A stretch of DNA of 64,000 nucleotides from G965232465 sp965232465 (GTDB lineage Bacteria > Pseudomonadota > Alphaproteobacteria > JAQWUY01). Position numbers and translations under genes: made by a program. The stretch is from contig OZ246977.1 of the NCBI GenBank assembly GCA_965232465.1, forward strand, positions 186,001 to 250,000. The letters run 5' to 3'. Below are positions 8,581 through 16,676 of the stretch, piece after piece. Within the stretch, counting starts at the first letter, position 1. Every line of letters starts with the position of its first letter. Under the pieces are notes generated by a model, which had not been told where the DNA came from, made no database searches, and saw nothing but the letters and a program-made list of their open reading frames with translations.

Positions 8581-8595
8581 AATACCCCCTTTAGT
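8566..8595 (+). terminator. Probable terminator of the accessory operon
   Basis: AAAGGGG (8568-8574) can pair with CCCCTTT (8586-8592) around an 11-nt loop that includes the stop codon of the ankyrin gene. The downstream T content is modest, so this is a weak candidate. Confidence 0.45.
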
Positions 8596-8632
8596 CTTTG
8601 CCATCCCTAAAATAAAACAACAACGATTTTAA

Positions 8633-8719
8633 TGGTGCCCTCGGCCAGACTTGAACTGGCACGCCCATACGAGCGACAGATTTTAAGTCTGTTGCGTCTA
8701 CCTATTCCGCCACGAGGGC
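8633..8719 (-). tRNA. tRNA-Leu (anticodon TAA)
   Basis: On the minus strand the acceptor stem GCCCTCG pairs with CGAGGGC, followed by discriminator A and an encoded CCA. The anticodon loop reads CTTAAAA with anticodon TAA. A long variable arm and the T-arm GTTCAAGTC are present, as expected for a class II leucine tRNA. It lies between the accessory operon and the PepSY reductase gene, a position typical of island borders. Confidence 0.95.
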
Positions 8720-8840
8720 ACAGACTGAATACGCCCTATTTGTACCATGATTTACAAAAAACACAAGTACAAAATGATAATATTTATAAAAAACTATAAA
8801 ATATACTAGACTAGACATATATTATCTTGTACAATGGGGT

Positions 8841-10973
8841 ATGCAACGCATTCATAAGGCATTCGCCGTTTTAAGCTTTATATTTATTTTTATGATGAGC
8901 CTTGCTGGTATCGGGCTGGGGTATGAGTCTGTGTATTATCGAATGCAGTATGGGGATTATACGAAATATACCTCTGTACAAGTGGGCGATGTTATGCAGG
9001 CGGTTGCTGAAGAGGCTAAGGATACCCCGATTAACACTATATTCAGCCCCGCCCGTGGGGTATGGGTCGTGGATTTGGACAATGGACAGCGTAAAACTAT
9101 ACATCCCATTACAGGTGTATTGCTTGATGATTTTGTAAAAAATCCAATCTTTGAAACCATATCATTTATTCATACAAATGTATTTTTGGGCAAGATAGGT
9201 AAGTATATTACTGTTATCAGTAGTTTATTTTTATTGATTATCAGTGTTACAGGCTTTATAAGGGCATATGAAAAACAAGGAGGATGGCGTCGGTTATTAA
9301 ACATTAATCGACGGGATTCTGTCACGGGACAACTGCATACCATCGGTGGTATTATTGTTTGTATACCGATTATGATTTTGTCGAGCACAGGGTTTACTTT
9401 GGGTGTGGTACATCTGGTAAATTATCAACCGAAATTGATCAGTGTTGGCGACTTGGAAAGCAATCCGGAAAATACTTTTGTCGGGTACGACAATATGCCT
9501 ATTTTGCAACAATTACGGTTGCAAGATGTCAAAGAAATTACTTTTCCCTTATATGATGATGAATATGACATTATTTCCATTCGCACTAAGTACAAAACCA
9601 CTTACTTGGACAGATACCAAGGGACACAAGTGGGGGCGGACAGATTGCCCAGTATAGGCAAGGTGCTTGTTACTTTGAAAATATTACATGAAACCAATCA
9701 AAATCCGTTATGGATGTTTGTGTGGTTTTTGGCATCCGTTACCATTTGCGTATTGGTCGTTACGGGGGGCATAATTCTTATCCGCCGATGGGATGGGCAA
9801 AAGTACCCCAAAAGTGGCGATATTATTATTTTGTATGCATCACAAGGGGGGCGGACAAAACAGTTCGTACACGCCTTGTATACAGGGATAAGGACCGTTA
9901 AAAAACACACTGTTGGCGTACGGAGAATACAGGATATGGATACCCTTCCTACCCCCACCCAAATGGTTATTATTATGGCATCGACCTATGGGCAAGGGGA
10001 TGCACCAGATATGGCAAAAGGGGTGTTAAAAAAGATTGCCTCCTTGCAAACAGATTGCCCATTTGTGGTTATTGGATTTGGGGATAAAACTTTTCCTCAT
10101 TTTTGTGGTTTTGCCAAAAATATTACGCATGCGTTGCAACAACAGGGGGTATCATTGCCCCTGCAAAGTGCGTATATAGATAATGGGTCGGTGGTGGAAT
10201 TTACCGATGTGGTGCAAAAATTGGGGGATGTATTGGGATATGATATACCATTGGATACAGGGATGTTGATACCGAAAACGGATATTTATACGGTTAAAAG
10301 TATACGACATTACGACAATGGATATGGCACTATGGCGTTGATAAAATTACAACCGCCGGCAAAAACTAAGTTCCAATCAGGTGATATTTTTGGGGTATTG
10401 TTTGAAAATACAACCCTGCGGTATTATTCCATTGCGTGCGACAATCACAAAATTGTTTTATCTGTGCGGGTTATCGGCTTGGTTTCTGGGTATTTAGGGG
10501 GACTGCAAGTGGGCGATAGTGTGCAGGGGTTTATCCGTGAAAACCCCAGTTTTCATGCCCCAAAATCTGTCCCCCTTATTTTGTTGGGGATTGGCAGTGG
10601 TGTTGCCCCATTGTACGGGATTTTGTCCGCCCGCAACAGGGACAACATACAAGCGTTTTTTGGTTATACTACACCCGAAGGCAATCCCTTTATCGATGTA
10701 CGAGGGGATAATATCCATATGGCATATTCCCGTGCGAAGGCTGGGGATTATGCGGATGTGGATTTTAACACCGCCACATATTATGGCGTGCGGATTACCG
10801 ATGTTATGCGTCAAAATAAGGCGGATATAAATAGGCGTATGCACCAAGGGGCGGTCTTTATGATGTGCGGGTCGAAGGATATGGAACACAGTATCTTTGA
10901 AGTCCTCGAAGACATTCTCGATGATAAAACCGTGATATTAAATCCGAAACGGTTTTTAAAAGATACATATTAA
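8841..10973 (+). CDS. PepSY-type membrane protein fused to flavodoxin and FNR-like NADPH reductase domains
   Basis: The N-terminal half is a PepSY-associated membrane module with helices near residues 10-30, 110-135, 170-195 and 290-315. Then comes a flavodoxin domain starting at IIILYASQGGRTKQF, with the STYGQGDAP loop. The last third is a ferredoxin-NADP reductase-like domain with the FAD motif RYYSIAC, the NADPH motif GIGSGVAPLYGIL and the MMCGSKDME segment near the end, as in CysJ and P450 reductases. The protein probably moves electrons from NADPH through FAD and FMN across the inner membrane to a periplasmic acceptor. Such fusions are known in proteobacteria, and the acceptor is often not established. 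The start has no strong ribosome site, but the length (710) fits the fusion family. Confidence 0.85.
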   Translation: MQRIHKAFAVLSFIFIFMMSLAGIGLGYESVYYRMQYGDYTKYTSVQVGDVMQAVAEEAKDTPINTIFSPARGVWVVDLDNGQRKTIHPITGVLLDDFVKNPIFETISFIHTNVFLGKIGKYITVISSLFLLIISVTGFIRAYEKQGGWRRLLNINRRDSVTGQLHTIGGIIVCIPIMILSSTGFTLGVVHLVNYQPKLISVGDLESNPENTFVGYDNMPILQQLRLQDVKEITFPLYDDEYDIISIRTKYKTTYLDRYQGTQVGADRLPSIGKVLVTLKILHETNQNPLWMFVWFLASVTICVLVVTGGIILIRRWDGQKYPKSGDIIILYASQGGRTKQFVHALYTGIRTVKKHTVGVRRIQDMDTLPTPTQMVIIMASTYGQGDAPDMAKGVLKKIASLQTDCPFVVIGFGDKTFPHFCGFAKNITHALQQQGVSLPLQSAYIDNGSVVEFTDVVQKLGDVLGYDIPLDTGMLIPKTDIYTVKSIRHYDNGYGTMALIKLQPPAKTKFQSGDIFGVLFENTTLRYYSIACDNHKIVLSVRVIGLVSGYLGGLQVGDSVQGFIRENPSFHAPKSVPLILLGIGSGVAPLYGILSARNRDNIQAFFGYTTPEGNPFIDVRGDNIHMAYSRAKAGDYADVDFNTATYYGVRITDVMRQNKADINRRMHQGAVFMMCGSKDMEHSIFEVLEDILDDKTVILNPKRFLKDTY

Positions 10974-11087
10974 AACAATACACAAGAAAAGGGGGATTAA
11001 CACATGTATACATAAAAGTCTTTATTTAAGTATAAAAATAAAGTATAATAACATTTGATTAAAACATAGATATTCAGTGAGGTTATA

Positions 11088-11912
11088 ATGAATATGATAA
11101 ACAATATATATAAAACAGTCGTAGCTATTAATATACAAAAGTTTTTGCGATTTTTGTCGCCTAAGCGATTATTTTTTGTGGTATTATCTTGTGTATATTT
11201 GCCATTTACATCCGCATATGCGTATGTGGATGCATATGCGGATATGTTGCAAAAATATACACAAGCCAATCAAAAATCACAAGGTGTTACCTTTCAGGGC
11301 ATAGATTATCCCAGTTGGGGCAACGATCCAAGGCATAAGCAGATTGTCGAAGATATTTTAAAGACAAATACCAATGGGTTTATGAGTGATGCGGAAAAAA
11401 TGGCATTTTGGATTGATGCGTATAATATTTTGACCATTGATTTAATTGTGCGTGAACAAGAAACAGAAACCATCAAAAATTTGGGCAGTTTTCTGACCAC
11501 TCCATGGCAAAAACATAAGTGGACGGTAAACGGACAAGCGGTTACCTTGGATAACATTGAACATGATATTTTGCGCCCTATGGGTGATGCACGGGTGCAT
11601 GCGGTGATTGTGTGTGCGTCATTGTCTTGTCCCGATTTACCAATGCAACCGATGCAGGCGGATACTTTGGATGCACAACTGGATACCGCCATGCGTACAT
11701 TTTTGGAAAACCCGACTAAAGGCACATATGTGAAAGATGGAAAATTATTTGTCTCCAGCATATTTAAATGGTTTACAGAAGACTTTGAAACCGCATCCCA
11801 AAAAGGTAAAAACGCCATCCATGCGTATGTACAAAATACTATGGATACAACATATCCCAATAATATTGCCTATATACCATACAATTGGGATTTAAATAAA
11901 ATACAAAATTAA
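11088..11912 (+). CDS. DUF547 family secreted protein
   Basis: A membrane or signal segment near residues 24-44 ends in TSAYA, consistent with export. The rest matches the DUF547 pattern: KMAFWIDAYNILTIDLIV, the DNIEHDILRP segment, then VHAVIVCASLSCPDLP with two Cys, and a C-terminal SIFKWFTEDF. The family is widespread, and the WIDAYN and CASLSCP motifs suggest an enzyme, but no activity is established to my knowledge. An AGGTTATA ribosome-like site precedes ATG 11088. It lies 115 bases after the PepSY reductase and may be co-transcribed. Confidence 0.85.
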   Translation: MNMINNIYKTVVAINIQKFLRFLSPKRLFFVVLSCVYLPFTSAYAYVDAYADMLQKYTQANQKSQGVTFQGIDYPSWGNDPRHKQIVEDILKTNTNGFMSDAEKMAFWIDAYNILTIDLIVREQETETIKNLGSFLTTPWQKHKWTVNGQAVTLDNIEHDILRPMGDARVHAVIVCASLSCPDLPMQPMQADTLDAQLDTAMRTFLENPTKGTYVKDGKLFVSSIFKWFTEDFETASQKGKNAIHAYVQNTMDTTYPNNIAYIPYNWDLNKIQN

Positions 11913-11940
11913 CATATACCCCGCCAGTACGATTTGATAT

Positions 11941-11968
11941 AGTCAAGTCAATTTATATTGATTTGACT
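11941..11968 (+). promoter_or_regulatory. Interrupted palindrome upstream of the aphA fragment
   Basis: AGTCAAGTCAAT (11941-11952) pairs with ATTGATTTGACT (11957-11968) across a TTAT spacer with one G-T mismatch. The same element lies upstream of the intact aphA gene near 30731-30756, so it was copied with the gene and is a candidate operator. Confidence 0.45.
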
Positions 11969-12271
11969 ATATTATAAATATGACAGATTAAGAAGTAAAA
12001 GAATATGAAAAAAATGTGTTTGATGGGTGCCATGTATGCCTGTGTCATGATAGGGGTTTTTGGCGGATTTGCGGTGGCGTTTGCTGGGGCATATGTGACG
12101 GTGCCTCAGTACTTGGAATATATACAACAAGAATTGGTATCACCTGTAACCGTGGGTTTTGATTTGGATGATACCTTGTTGGATAATCAGCCCAGCTGGA
12201 TACAATCGGCGGAGGCGGTAAATGGAAAAATATTTACCCCTGCATTTTGGGCAGTACTAAATAATAGCACT
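11942..12271 (+). repeat. Duplicated segment covering the aphA promoter and 5' end (second copy at 30731-31076)
   Basis: The two segments match almost base for base from GTCAAGTCAATT to the AGCACT that ends this copy at 12271. Differences are a handful of substitutions and one short insertion before the start codon in the 30.7-kb copy. Beyond 12271 the sequences are unrelated, which marks the recombination junction. Confidence 0.9.
12005..12271 (+). pseudogene. 5' fragment of aphA (class B acid phosphatase)
   Basis: The first 89 codons match the intact gene at 30810, including the signal peptide, the VPQYLEYIQQELV segment and the HAD nucleophile motif GFDLDDTLLDNQP. Homology stops after LNNST. 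The frame then runs 57 bases into unrelated sequence and ends at 12328, so the phosphatase lacks its other catalytic motifs and cannot be active. It might still yield a short secreted peptide. It is joined directly to a ychF fragment. Confidence 0.9.
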
Positions 12272-12534
12272 AAACCAAATTATATTCTTTACGGTTGGTC
12301 CCAAAAGAAGCCCATGCATGGACAGTAACCGCCGGTGCCACCGCCCCCAATGCAGCCGGTGTCATACATGGCGATTTTGAACTGGGATTTATTTGTGCCG
12401 ATACAATTATATATGATTATTATTATGCTTTGGGTGGGGAAACCGCCGCCAAAGATGCGGGTAAAATCCGTCAAGAAGGGAAAACCTATATGGTCCAAGA
12501 TGGCGATATATTTCACTTTAAATTTAATGTGTAA
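12272..12534 (+). pseudogene. 3' fragment of ychF (Obg-like ATPase), frameshifted
   Basis: The reading frame ending at 12534 encodes AHAWTVTAGATAP, AAGVIHGDFELGF, GKIRQEGKTYMVQDGD and ends IFHFKFNV. This is the C-terminal TGS-domain tail that YchF proteins share. The preceding bases read FTVGPK in a different frame and meet this one at an A4 run (12303-12306), where one A is extra, so the fragment is also frameshifted. The nucleotide-binding domain of YchF is absent. The identification is from memory of the family but is distinctive. Confidence 0.85.
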
Positions 12535-12573
12535 TCGGTACTTTATAACCCATTTTGAATAGTTATCTGGATC

Positions 12574-13143
12574 CTATTTAAAACCGCCCAAGCTTCCCAC
12601 CCACAGGGCGGTTGTGTATTCTGTGTCGCTTGGGTTTGACCACTTATGTACAGTGTTATCGGGAACATAAATTACATCTCCTTCTTGTAAGATATATTTT
12701 ACACCAGATACATGATATACCAAAGTTCCAGATATACAATATACCACTTCGTCTATATCATGTGTGTTTTCTTCTGACATCCCCTTAGGGGCAATGCGAA
12801 CAAATAAACTGTCTAGTTCTTGATTGTCGTGGTTTGCGTGGACGATACAAATTTCTTCATCTTTTGTGTATTGGTGAAATATCCGTTTGCTGGCGGGTAA
12901 AAAGTGAATACCATTTCCTTCTTTTGGCAGGAGCACCAAATAATCAGGGGATACATTTAATGCGTTGGCAATGGCATGCAAAGATGTTAAGTTAGGCATC
13001 GATATGCCCCGTTCTACTTGTGATAAAAATCCAATCGATAAGTTTGTTATCTTGGACATTTCCAGCAAAGTTATTTGTAGCTTCTTACGGCGTTTTTTTA
13101 TTTTTTCGCCAATATTTGGTATAGAATTTGTTAATGTTTTCAT
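12574..13143 (-). CDS. XRE-family transcription regulator with C-terminal cupin domain
   Basis: Residues about 10-70 form a helix-turn-helix of the XRE/Cro type (ITLLEMSKITNLSIGFLSQV, then RGISMPNLTSLHAIANAL). Residues about 105-185 form a cupin_2 domain (DEVVYCISGTLVYHV and EGDVIYVPDNTVHKW) that probably senses a small ligand. It lies directly downstream of the hyu operon on the same strand and is the obvious candidate regulator of it. I chose ATG 13143: a consensus promoter (TTGACA, 17 bp, TAAAAT) places the transcription start at about this base, and none of the upstream ATGs (13152, 13161) has a ribosome site or would lie within the transcript. Translation would then be leaderless. Confidence 0.85.
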   Translation of the reverse strand: MKTLTNSIPNIGEKIKKRRKKLQITLLEMSKITNLSIGFLSQVERGISMPNLTSLHAIANALNVSPDYLVLLPKEGNGIHFLPASKRIFHQYTKDEEICIVHANHDNQELDSLFVRIAPKGMSEENTHDIDEVVYCISGTLVYHVSGVKYILQEGDVIYVPDNTVHKWSNPSDTEYTTALWVGSLGGFK

Positions 13144-13150
13144 ATGAGTC

Positions 13151-13195
13151 ATTTTAATCATATATAATTTAAGTGTCAATGTAATTTTTTACATT
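13151..13195 (-). promoter_or_regulatory. Promoter and palindromic operator of the XRE-cupin regulator
   Basis: On the minus strand TTGACA lies at 13179-13174 and TAAAAT at 13156-13151 with an exact 17-bp spacer. A perfect palindrome AATGTAA-TTTT-TTACATT (13178-13195) overlaps the upstream edge of the -35 box, a position suited to autoregulation. Confidence 0.65.
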
Positions 13196-13246
13196 ATTTT
13201 GTGTGTACAGAATCATTATAAAAGATAGTGAAATTATTCTATAAGA

Positions 13247-13283
13247 AATACCTCCCGACATGTTTATCAGGGGATAAGGTATT
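13247..13283 (-). terminator. Possible terminator of the hyu operon
   Basis: AATACC (13247-13252) can pair with GGTATT (13278-13283), with an inner CCC/GGG pairing interrupted by a bulge. It lies just past the last hyuB stop. The stem is irregular and has no clear T-run, so support is weak. Confidence 0.25.
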
Positions 13284-13316
13284 AGGATGAGAAAAGATAT
13301 ATTATATGAAAGAAAA

Positions 13317-14975
13317 TTATTTTTTATATCCATACACAGATTCAGCCTCTGTGGGTTGAATATAACCATTCTTTAAATCGTATTCAATGGCGTGTTTGGC
13401 ACGATTTTTTGGGTCACCATATCCGCCACCGTTTGCTGTGTTTACTTGAATAATATCACCTTTTTTTAAAATCAGACCGCTTTTGCTGTGATATTTTTCC
13501 ATACTGCCATCTGTGCGAATGACATTGACATAGTTTGTAGTGCCTTCTTGTCCGCCTTTTAAGCCCCAAGGAGGAACGATACTTCGTGAATATCCAACAG
13601 TTAACCAGCAATTGTCTTCCCGCATTTGATATTCTAGACATATGCCTTTGCCCCCACGAAATTCACCCGCACCGCCGGCTTCGTCGTTTAAGGCAAGTTG
13701 TTTTACAACAACTCCGCCATAACGAGATTCCGCAATCTCAGCAGGACAATTAAAAGTATCCCCATGGAAACAACAAAACATACCTGATGTGCCGTCCATA
13801 CCTTTACCAGCACCCCAACCGCCCACTTGGGCTTCGACAATGGTAAATTGTTGTCCATTGTCAGGGTTAATACCGCCAAAGAAAGTCCCACAGATGGAGG
13901 AAAAATGTCCTGCGGTTACCTTATCTTCGGCAATTTCAGACAAGCATCGCCATAAAATATCGTTAATCCGAATGTCTGTTTCATAATATAAAGCACAGGG
14001 GGCGGGCATCACAGGGTCATAAATTGTCCCTTCGGTGGTTAATACTTTCAAGGGGCGGTATGTTCCTGCATTGGCTTGTGTTTCTGGACTGGTGACAGAC
14101 TTGAATATCATTTGACACGCAACTACCACCCCATCACGGCTAACATTGATAGGCGATTGCCGTTGTACAGGGGCATTGCGTAAATCGACAATAAATTCTT
14201 TGTCTGTAATTTCACATTTCACTGTGATAAGTGTACCATCGTCCATTTCTTCGGATATTTCAAGTTTTTGATTAGGTAACTTTTTCAATCCAGCCAATGA
14301 TACTTTTTCCCCGTTTTCTAATAACGCATCACAAGCTTGTTTAAAGGTACCAAGACCATACTTATCAATCAATTCCTGTATCCCTTTTTCCCCTGTACGA
14401 CAACATGCAATCCCCGCCCATAAATCGCCTTTAACATTTTGTGGCATACGAGAATTAGCTGTCATAATGTCAAATACTGGTGTAATAGGTTCATTATTTT
14501 CTAATAATTTCACACACGGTAAAATTAAACCTTCTTGAAATATTTCTGTGGCTTCGGTTGAAATACCCCCCGGTACCATACCGCCTAAATCTGGCCAGTG
14601 TGCCATATTTGCCGACCATGCCACCAACACACCTCCATAAAAAATGGGTTGACACAACACCACATCGTTCAGGTGGGTAATCCCCCCATTATAAGGGTCG
14701 TTAGTGACGAACATATCCCCCGGTTTCACCATATTACCAAATTTTTTAATGGTCGTCTGTAGTGCCGCATCTAGCATACCAATAAAGGCGGGGATACCCG
14801 CACCAGAACTAAGTAATTCCCCTTTTGGGTTTGATAATGCAACACCCATATCAAGGATTTCATAAATAATTGGGCTGATGGATGTTTTTTGCATCGTATA
14901 GAACATTTCTGTGCTAATTGCCTGAAACGAGCTTTGGATAATATCCAAAGTAAATGGGTCAATTTTCTGAGTCAT
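13317..14975 (-). CDS. hyuB: Hydantoinase/oxoprolinase subunit B (second copy)
   Basis: HyuB-family subunit that, with HyuA, hydrolyses a cyclic imide or amide such as a 5-substituted hydantoin, N-methylhydantoin or 5-oxoproline, usually with ATP. Visible family segments include TSISPIIYEILDMGVALS, GDMFVTNDPYNGGITHLND, TEIFQEGLILP and GDLWAGIACCRTGE, and a Gly-rich tail near VNTANGGGYGDPKNRAKHA. The 552-residue length is normal. A strong AAGGAG site precedes ATG 14975. It is the third gene of the minus-strand hyuA-hyuB-hyuB operon, 14 bases after its paralogue. Both copies look intact, so they may form a heteromeric enzyme or serve different substrates. The exact substrate cannot be read from sequence. 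Confidence 0.9.
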   Translation of the reverse strand: MTQKIDPFTLDIIQSSFQAISTEMFYTMQKTSISPIIYEILDMGVALSNPKGELLSSGAGIPAFIGMLDAALQTTIKKFGNMVKPGDMFVTNDPYNGGITHLNDVVLCQPIFYGGVLVAWSANMAHWPDLGGMVPGGISTEATEIFQEGLILPCVKLLENNEPITPVFDIMTANSRMPQNVKGDLWAGIACCRTGEKGIQELIDKYGLGTFKQACDALLENGEKVSLAGLKKLPNQKLEISEEMDDGTLITVKCEITDKEFIVDLRNAPVQRQSPINVSRDGVVVACQMIFKSVTSPETQANAGTYRPLKVLTTEGTIYDPVMPAPCALYYETDIRINDILWRCLSEIAEDKVTAGHFSSICGTFFGGINPDNGQQFTIVEAQVGGWGAGKGMDGTSGMFCCFHGDTFNCPAEIAESRYGGVVVKQLALNDEAGGAGEFRGGKGICLEYQMREDNCWLTVGYSRSIVPPWGLKGGQEGTTNYVNVIRTDGSMEKYHSKSGLILKKGDIIQVNTANGGGYGDPKNRAKHAIEYDLKNGYIQPTEAESVYGYKK

Positions 14976-14989
14976 CTCTTTAATTCTCC

Positions 14990-16660
14990 TTATAGGTTAT
15001 ATATATTGGTGGCGGTTTCTTCGGTAATGTATCCATTTTTTACATCCCTTAAAACCTGTTTTTGGCATCGTTTTTCAGCGGGACCAAAACCCCCGCCATT
15101 TGCCGTGTGAATTATAACTTGGTCGTTGGTGTTTAAAACTGTGTTTGATATATAGTTGTGCCTTGTTTTTTTACCATCCGACCGTTTGATGATAACATAA
15201 TTATTACCCCCATTATGCCCACCATTATATCCCCATGTGGTTTGTTTACCTTTGGAATAAGCAATGGTTAATCGCACATTATCGCACAAGGTTTGATATA
15301 TAATTTCGATGCCTTTGCCACCAACAAATTGTCCCTGTCCTGATTGGCAGGAACTTAGGGCATATTTTTGTACCCTTAAACCATATCGAGCCTCTGAAAT
15401 TTCTGCGGGGCATATAAAGGTATCGCCATGGCTAGCGGAAAACATCGCATTGGCACCATCATGGTTAACAGATGCCCCCCATCCGCCGATTTGTGGTTCC
15501 GCCAGTGATATGTTTTGTCCTGTCTGGCTGTGCCGACCATTGATAAAGGTACCACAAATGGATGAAAAATGCCCCGCCCCAAACTTTTCAGGGGCGATTT
15601 GAATGGCAATTTTCAATAGTGCATCAAAATATACCATACGATTTTCAAAATTTAAACCTTGTGCAGCAGGGGCAACAGGGTGGAAAATACTGCCTTGTTT
15701 GGTTTTAATTTGTATAGACTTATAATTCCCCTCATTTGCTGGTGTGTGTGGGGATATTAATGCCTTAAATACAATTTGTGCCGCTGCATAAATCCCATCG
15801 TGTCCTACATTATATGGGGTTGCGGTTTGTTTGGGGGCATGGGTTAAATCCAATATAAAGGCATTTTCTTTAACTGTACAATACAATGGAAATGTGGGAA
15901 AATCTTCCAACATAACATTCGTGGAGAAAGTTTTTTTTGGCAAAGTTTTTAATATATTTTTTGCTTCTGTTTCGCTCTGTTTGATAATTTGATGCATGGC
16001 AATCTGTACAGTTTTCACACCATATTTAGCACACATATCTTGTAGGTGCCGTTGCCCCAAGTTTACTGCTGAAACCCCCGCCCATAAATCCCCTTGTATC
16101 GATTGGGGCAAACGAGAATTTGCCATAATAATTTCAAGAACACTATCACATAATTGTCCCTGTTGCATCAATTTAATGGCTGGCAAAATCAGTCCTTCTT
16201 GGAATATTTCCGTGGCATCGGTGGACATACTGCCCGCAACCATACCGCCTATATCGGGCCAATGCCCCATGTTTACCGCCCATGCCACGCATATATTATC
16301 AACAAATAATGGTCTTGCGATTAAAACATCATTTAAATGGGTTATGCCACCATGATAAGGACTGTTACAAATAAACACATCCCCATCATAAATATTATCG
16401 CCATATTGTTTTATAATATGCTTTACATTACGATTCAACATACCAATAAACGAAGGTAAACCTGCTCCGGAGGTAATTAAGTTTCCATGTGCATCAGTCA
16501 ACGCACATCCCATATCTAAGACCTCATATATAATTGGGCTGACGGATGTGCGTTTCATGACTTCGAACATTTCTTTGCTGATTGCCCGCAAATTACTTTG
16601 GATAATATCCAATGTAAAAGAATCTTGCTCAATTGTAAAATTTTGGGTGTATGTTACCAT
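14990..16660 (-). CDS. hyuB: Hydantoinase/oxoprolinase subunit B (first copy)
   Basis: A paralogue of the following gene, sharing the same motif order: TSVSPIIYEVLDMGCALTD, GDVFICNSPYHGGITHLND, TEIFQEGLILPAIKLMQQG and HTANGGGFGPAEKR near the end. Identity between the two is clear but far from complete, so the duplication is old or one copy was acquired. It encodes the B subunit of an ATP-dependent amidohydrolase acting with HyuA in the cytoplasm. It begins 16 bases after hyuA ends. The start ATG 16660 has a weak GGAAAAGA site. No truncation is seen over 556 residues. Confidence 0.9.
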   Translation of the reverse strand: MVTYTQNFTIEQDSFTLDIIQSNLRAISKEMFEVMKRTSVSPIIYEVLDMGCALTDAHGNLITSGAGLPSFIGMLNRNVKHIIKQYGDNIYDGDVFICNSPYHGGITHLNDVLIARPLFVDNICVAWAVNMGHWPDIGGMVAGSMSTDATEIFQEGLILPAIKLMQQGQLCDSVLEIIMANSRLPQSIQGDLWAGVSAVNLGQRHLQDMCAKYGVKTVQIAMHQIIKQSETEAKNILKTLPKKTFSTNVMLEDFPTFPLYCTVKENAFILDLTHAPKQTATPYNVGHDGIYAAAQIVFKALISPHTPANEGNYKSIQIKTKQGSIFHPVAPAAQGLNFENRMVYFDALLKIAIQIAPEKFGAGHFSSICGTFINGRHSQTGQNISLAEPQIGGWGASVNHDGANAMFSASHGDTFICPAEISEARYGLRVQKYALSSCQSGQGQFVGGKGIEIIYQTLCDNVRLTIAYSKGKQTTWGYNGGHNGGNNYVIIKRSDGKKTRHNYISNTVLNTNDQVIIHTANGGGFGPAEKRCQKQVLRDVKNGYITEETATNIYNL

Positions 16661-16676
16661 TTATATGTCTTTTCCA

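Noticed and set aside
8633..12534. tRNA-Leu as attachment site of an integrated island
   Set aside because: No integrase gene and no direct repeat of the tRNA end were found on either side, so integration cannot be supported.
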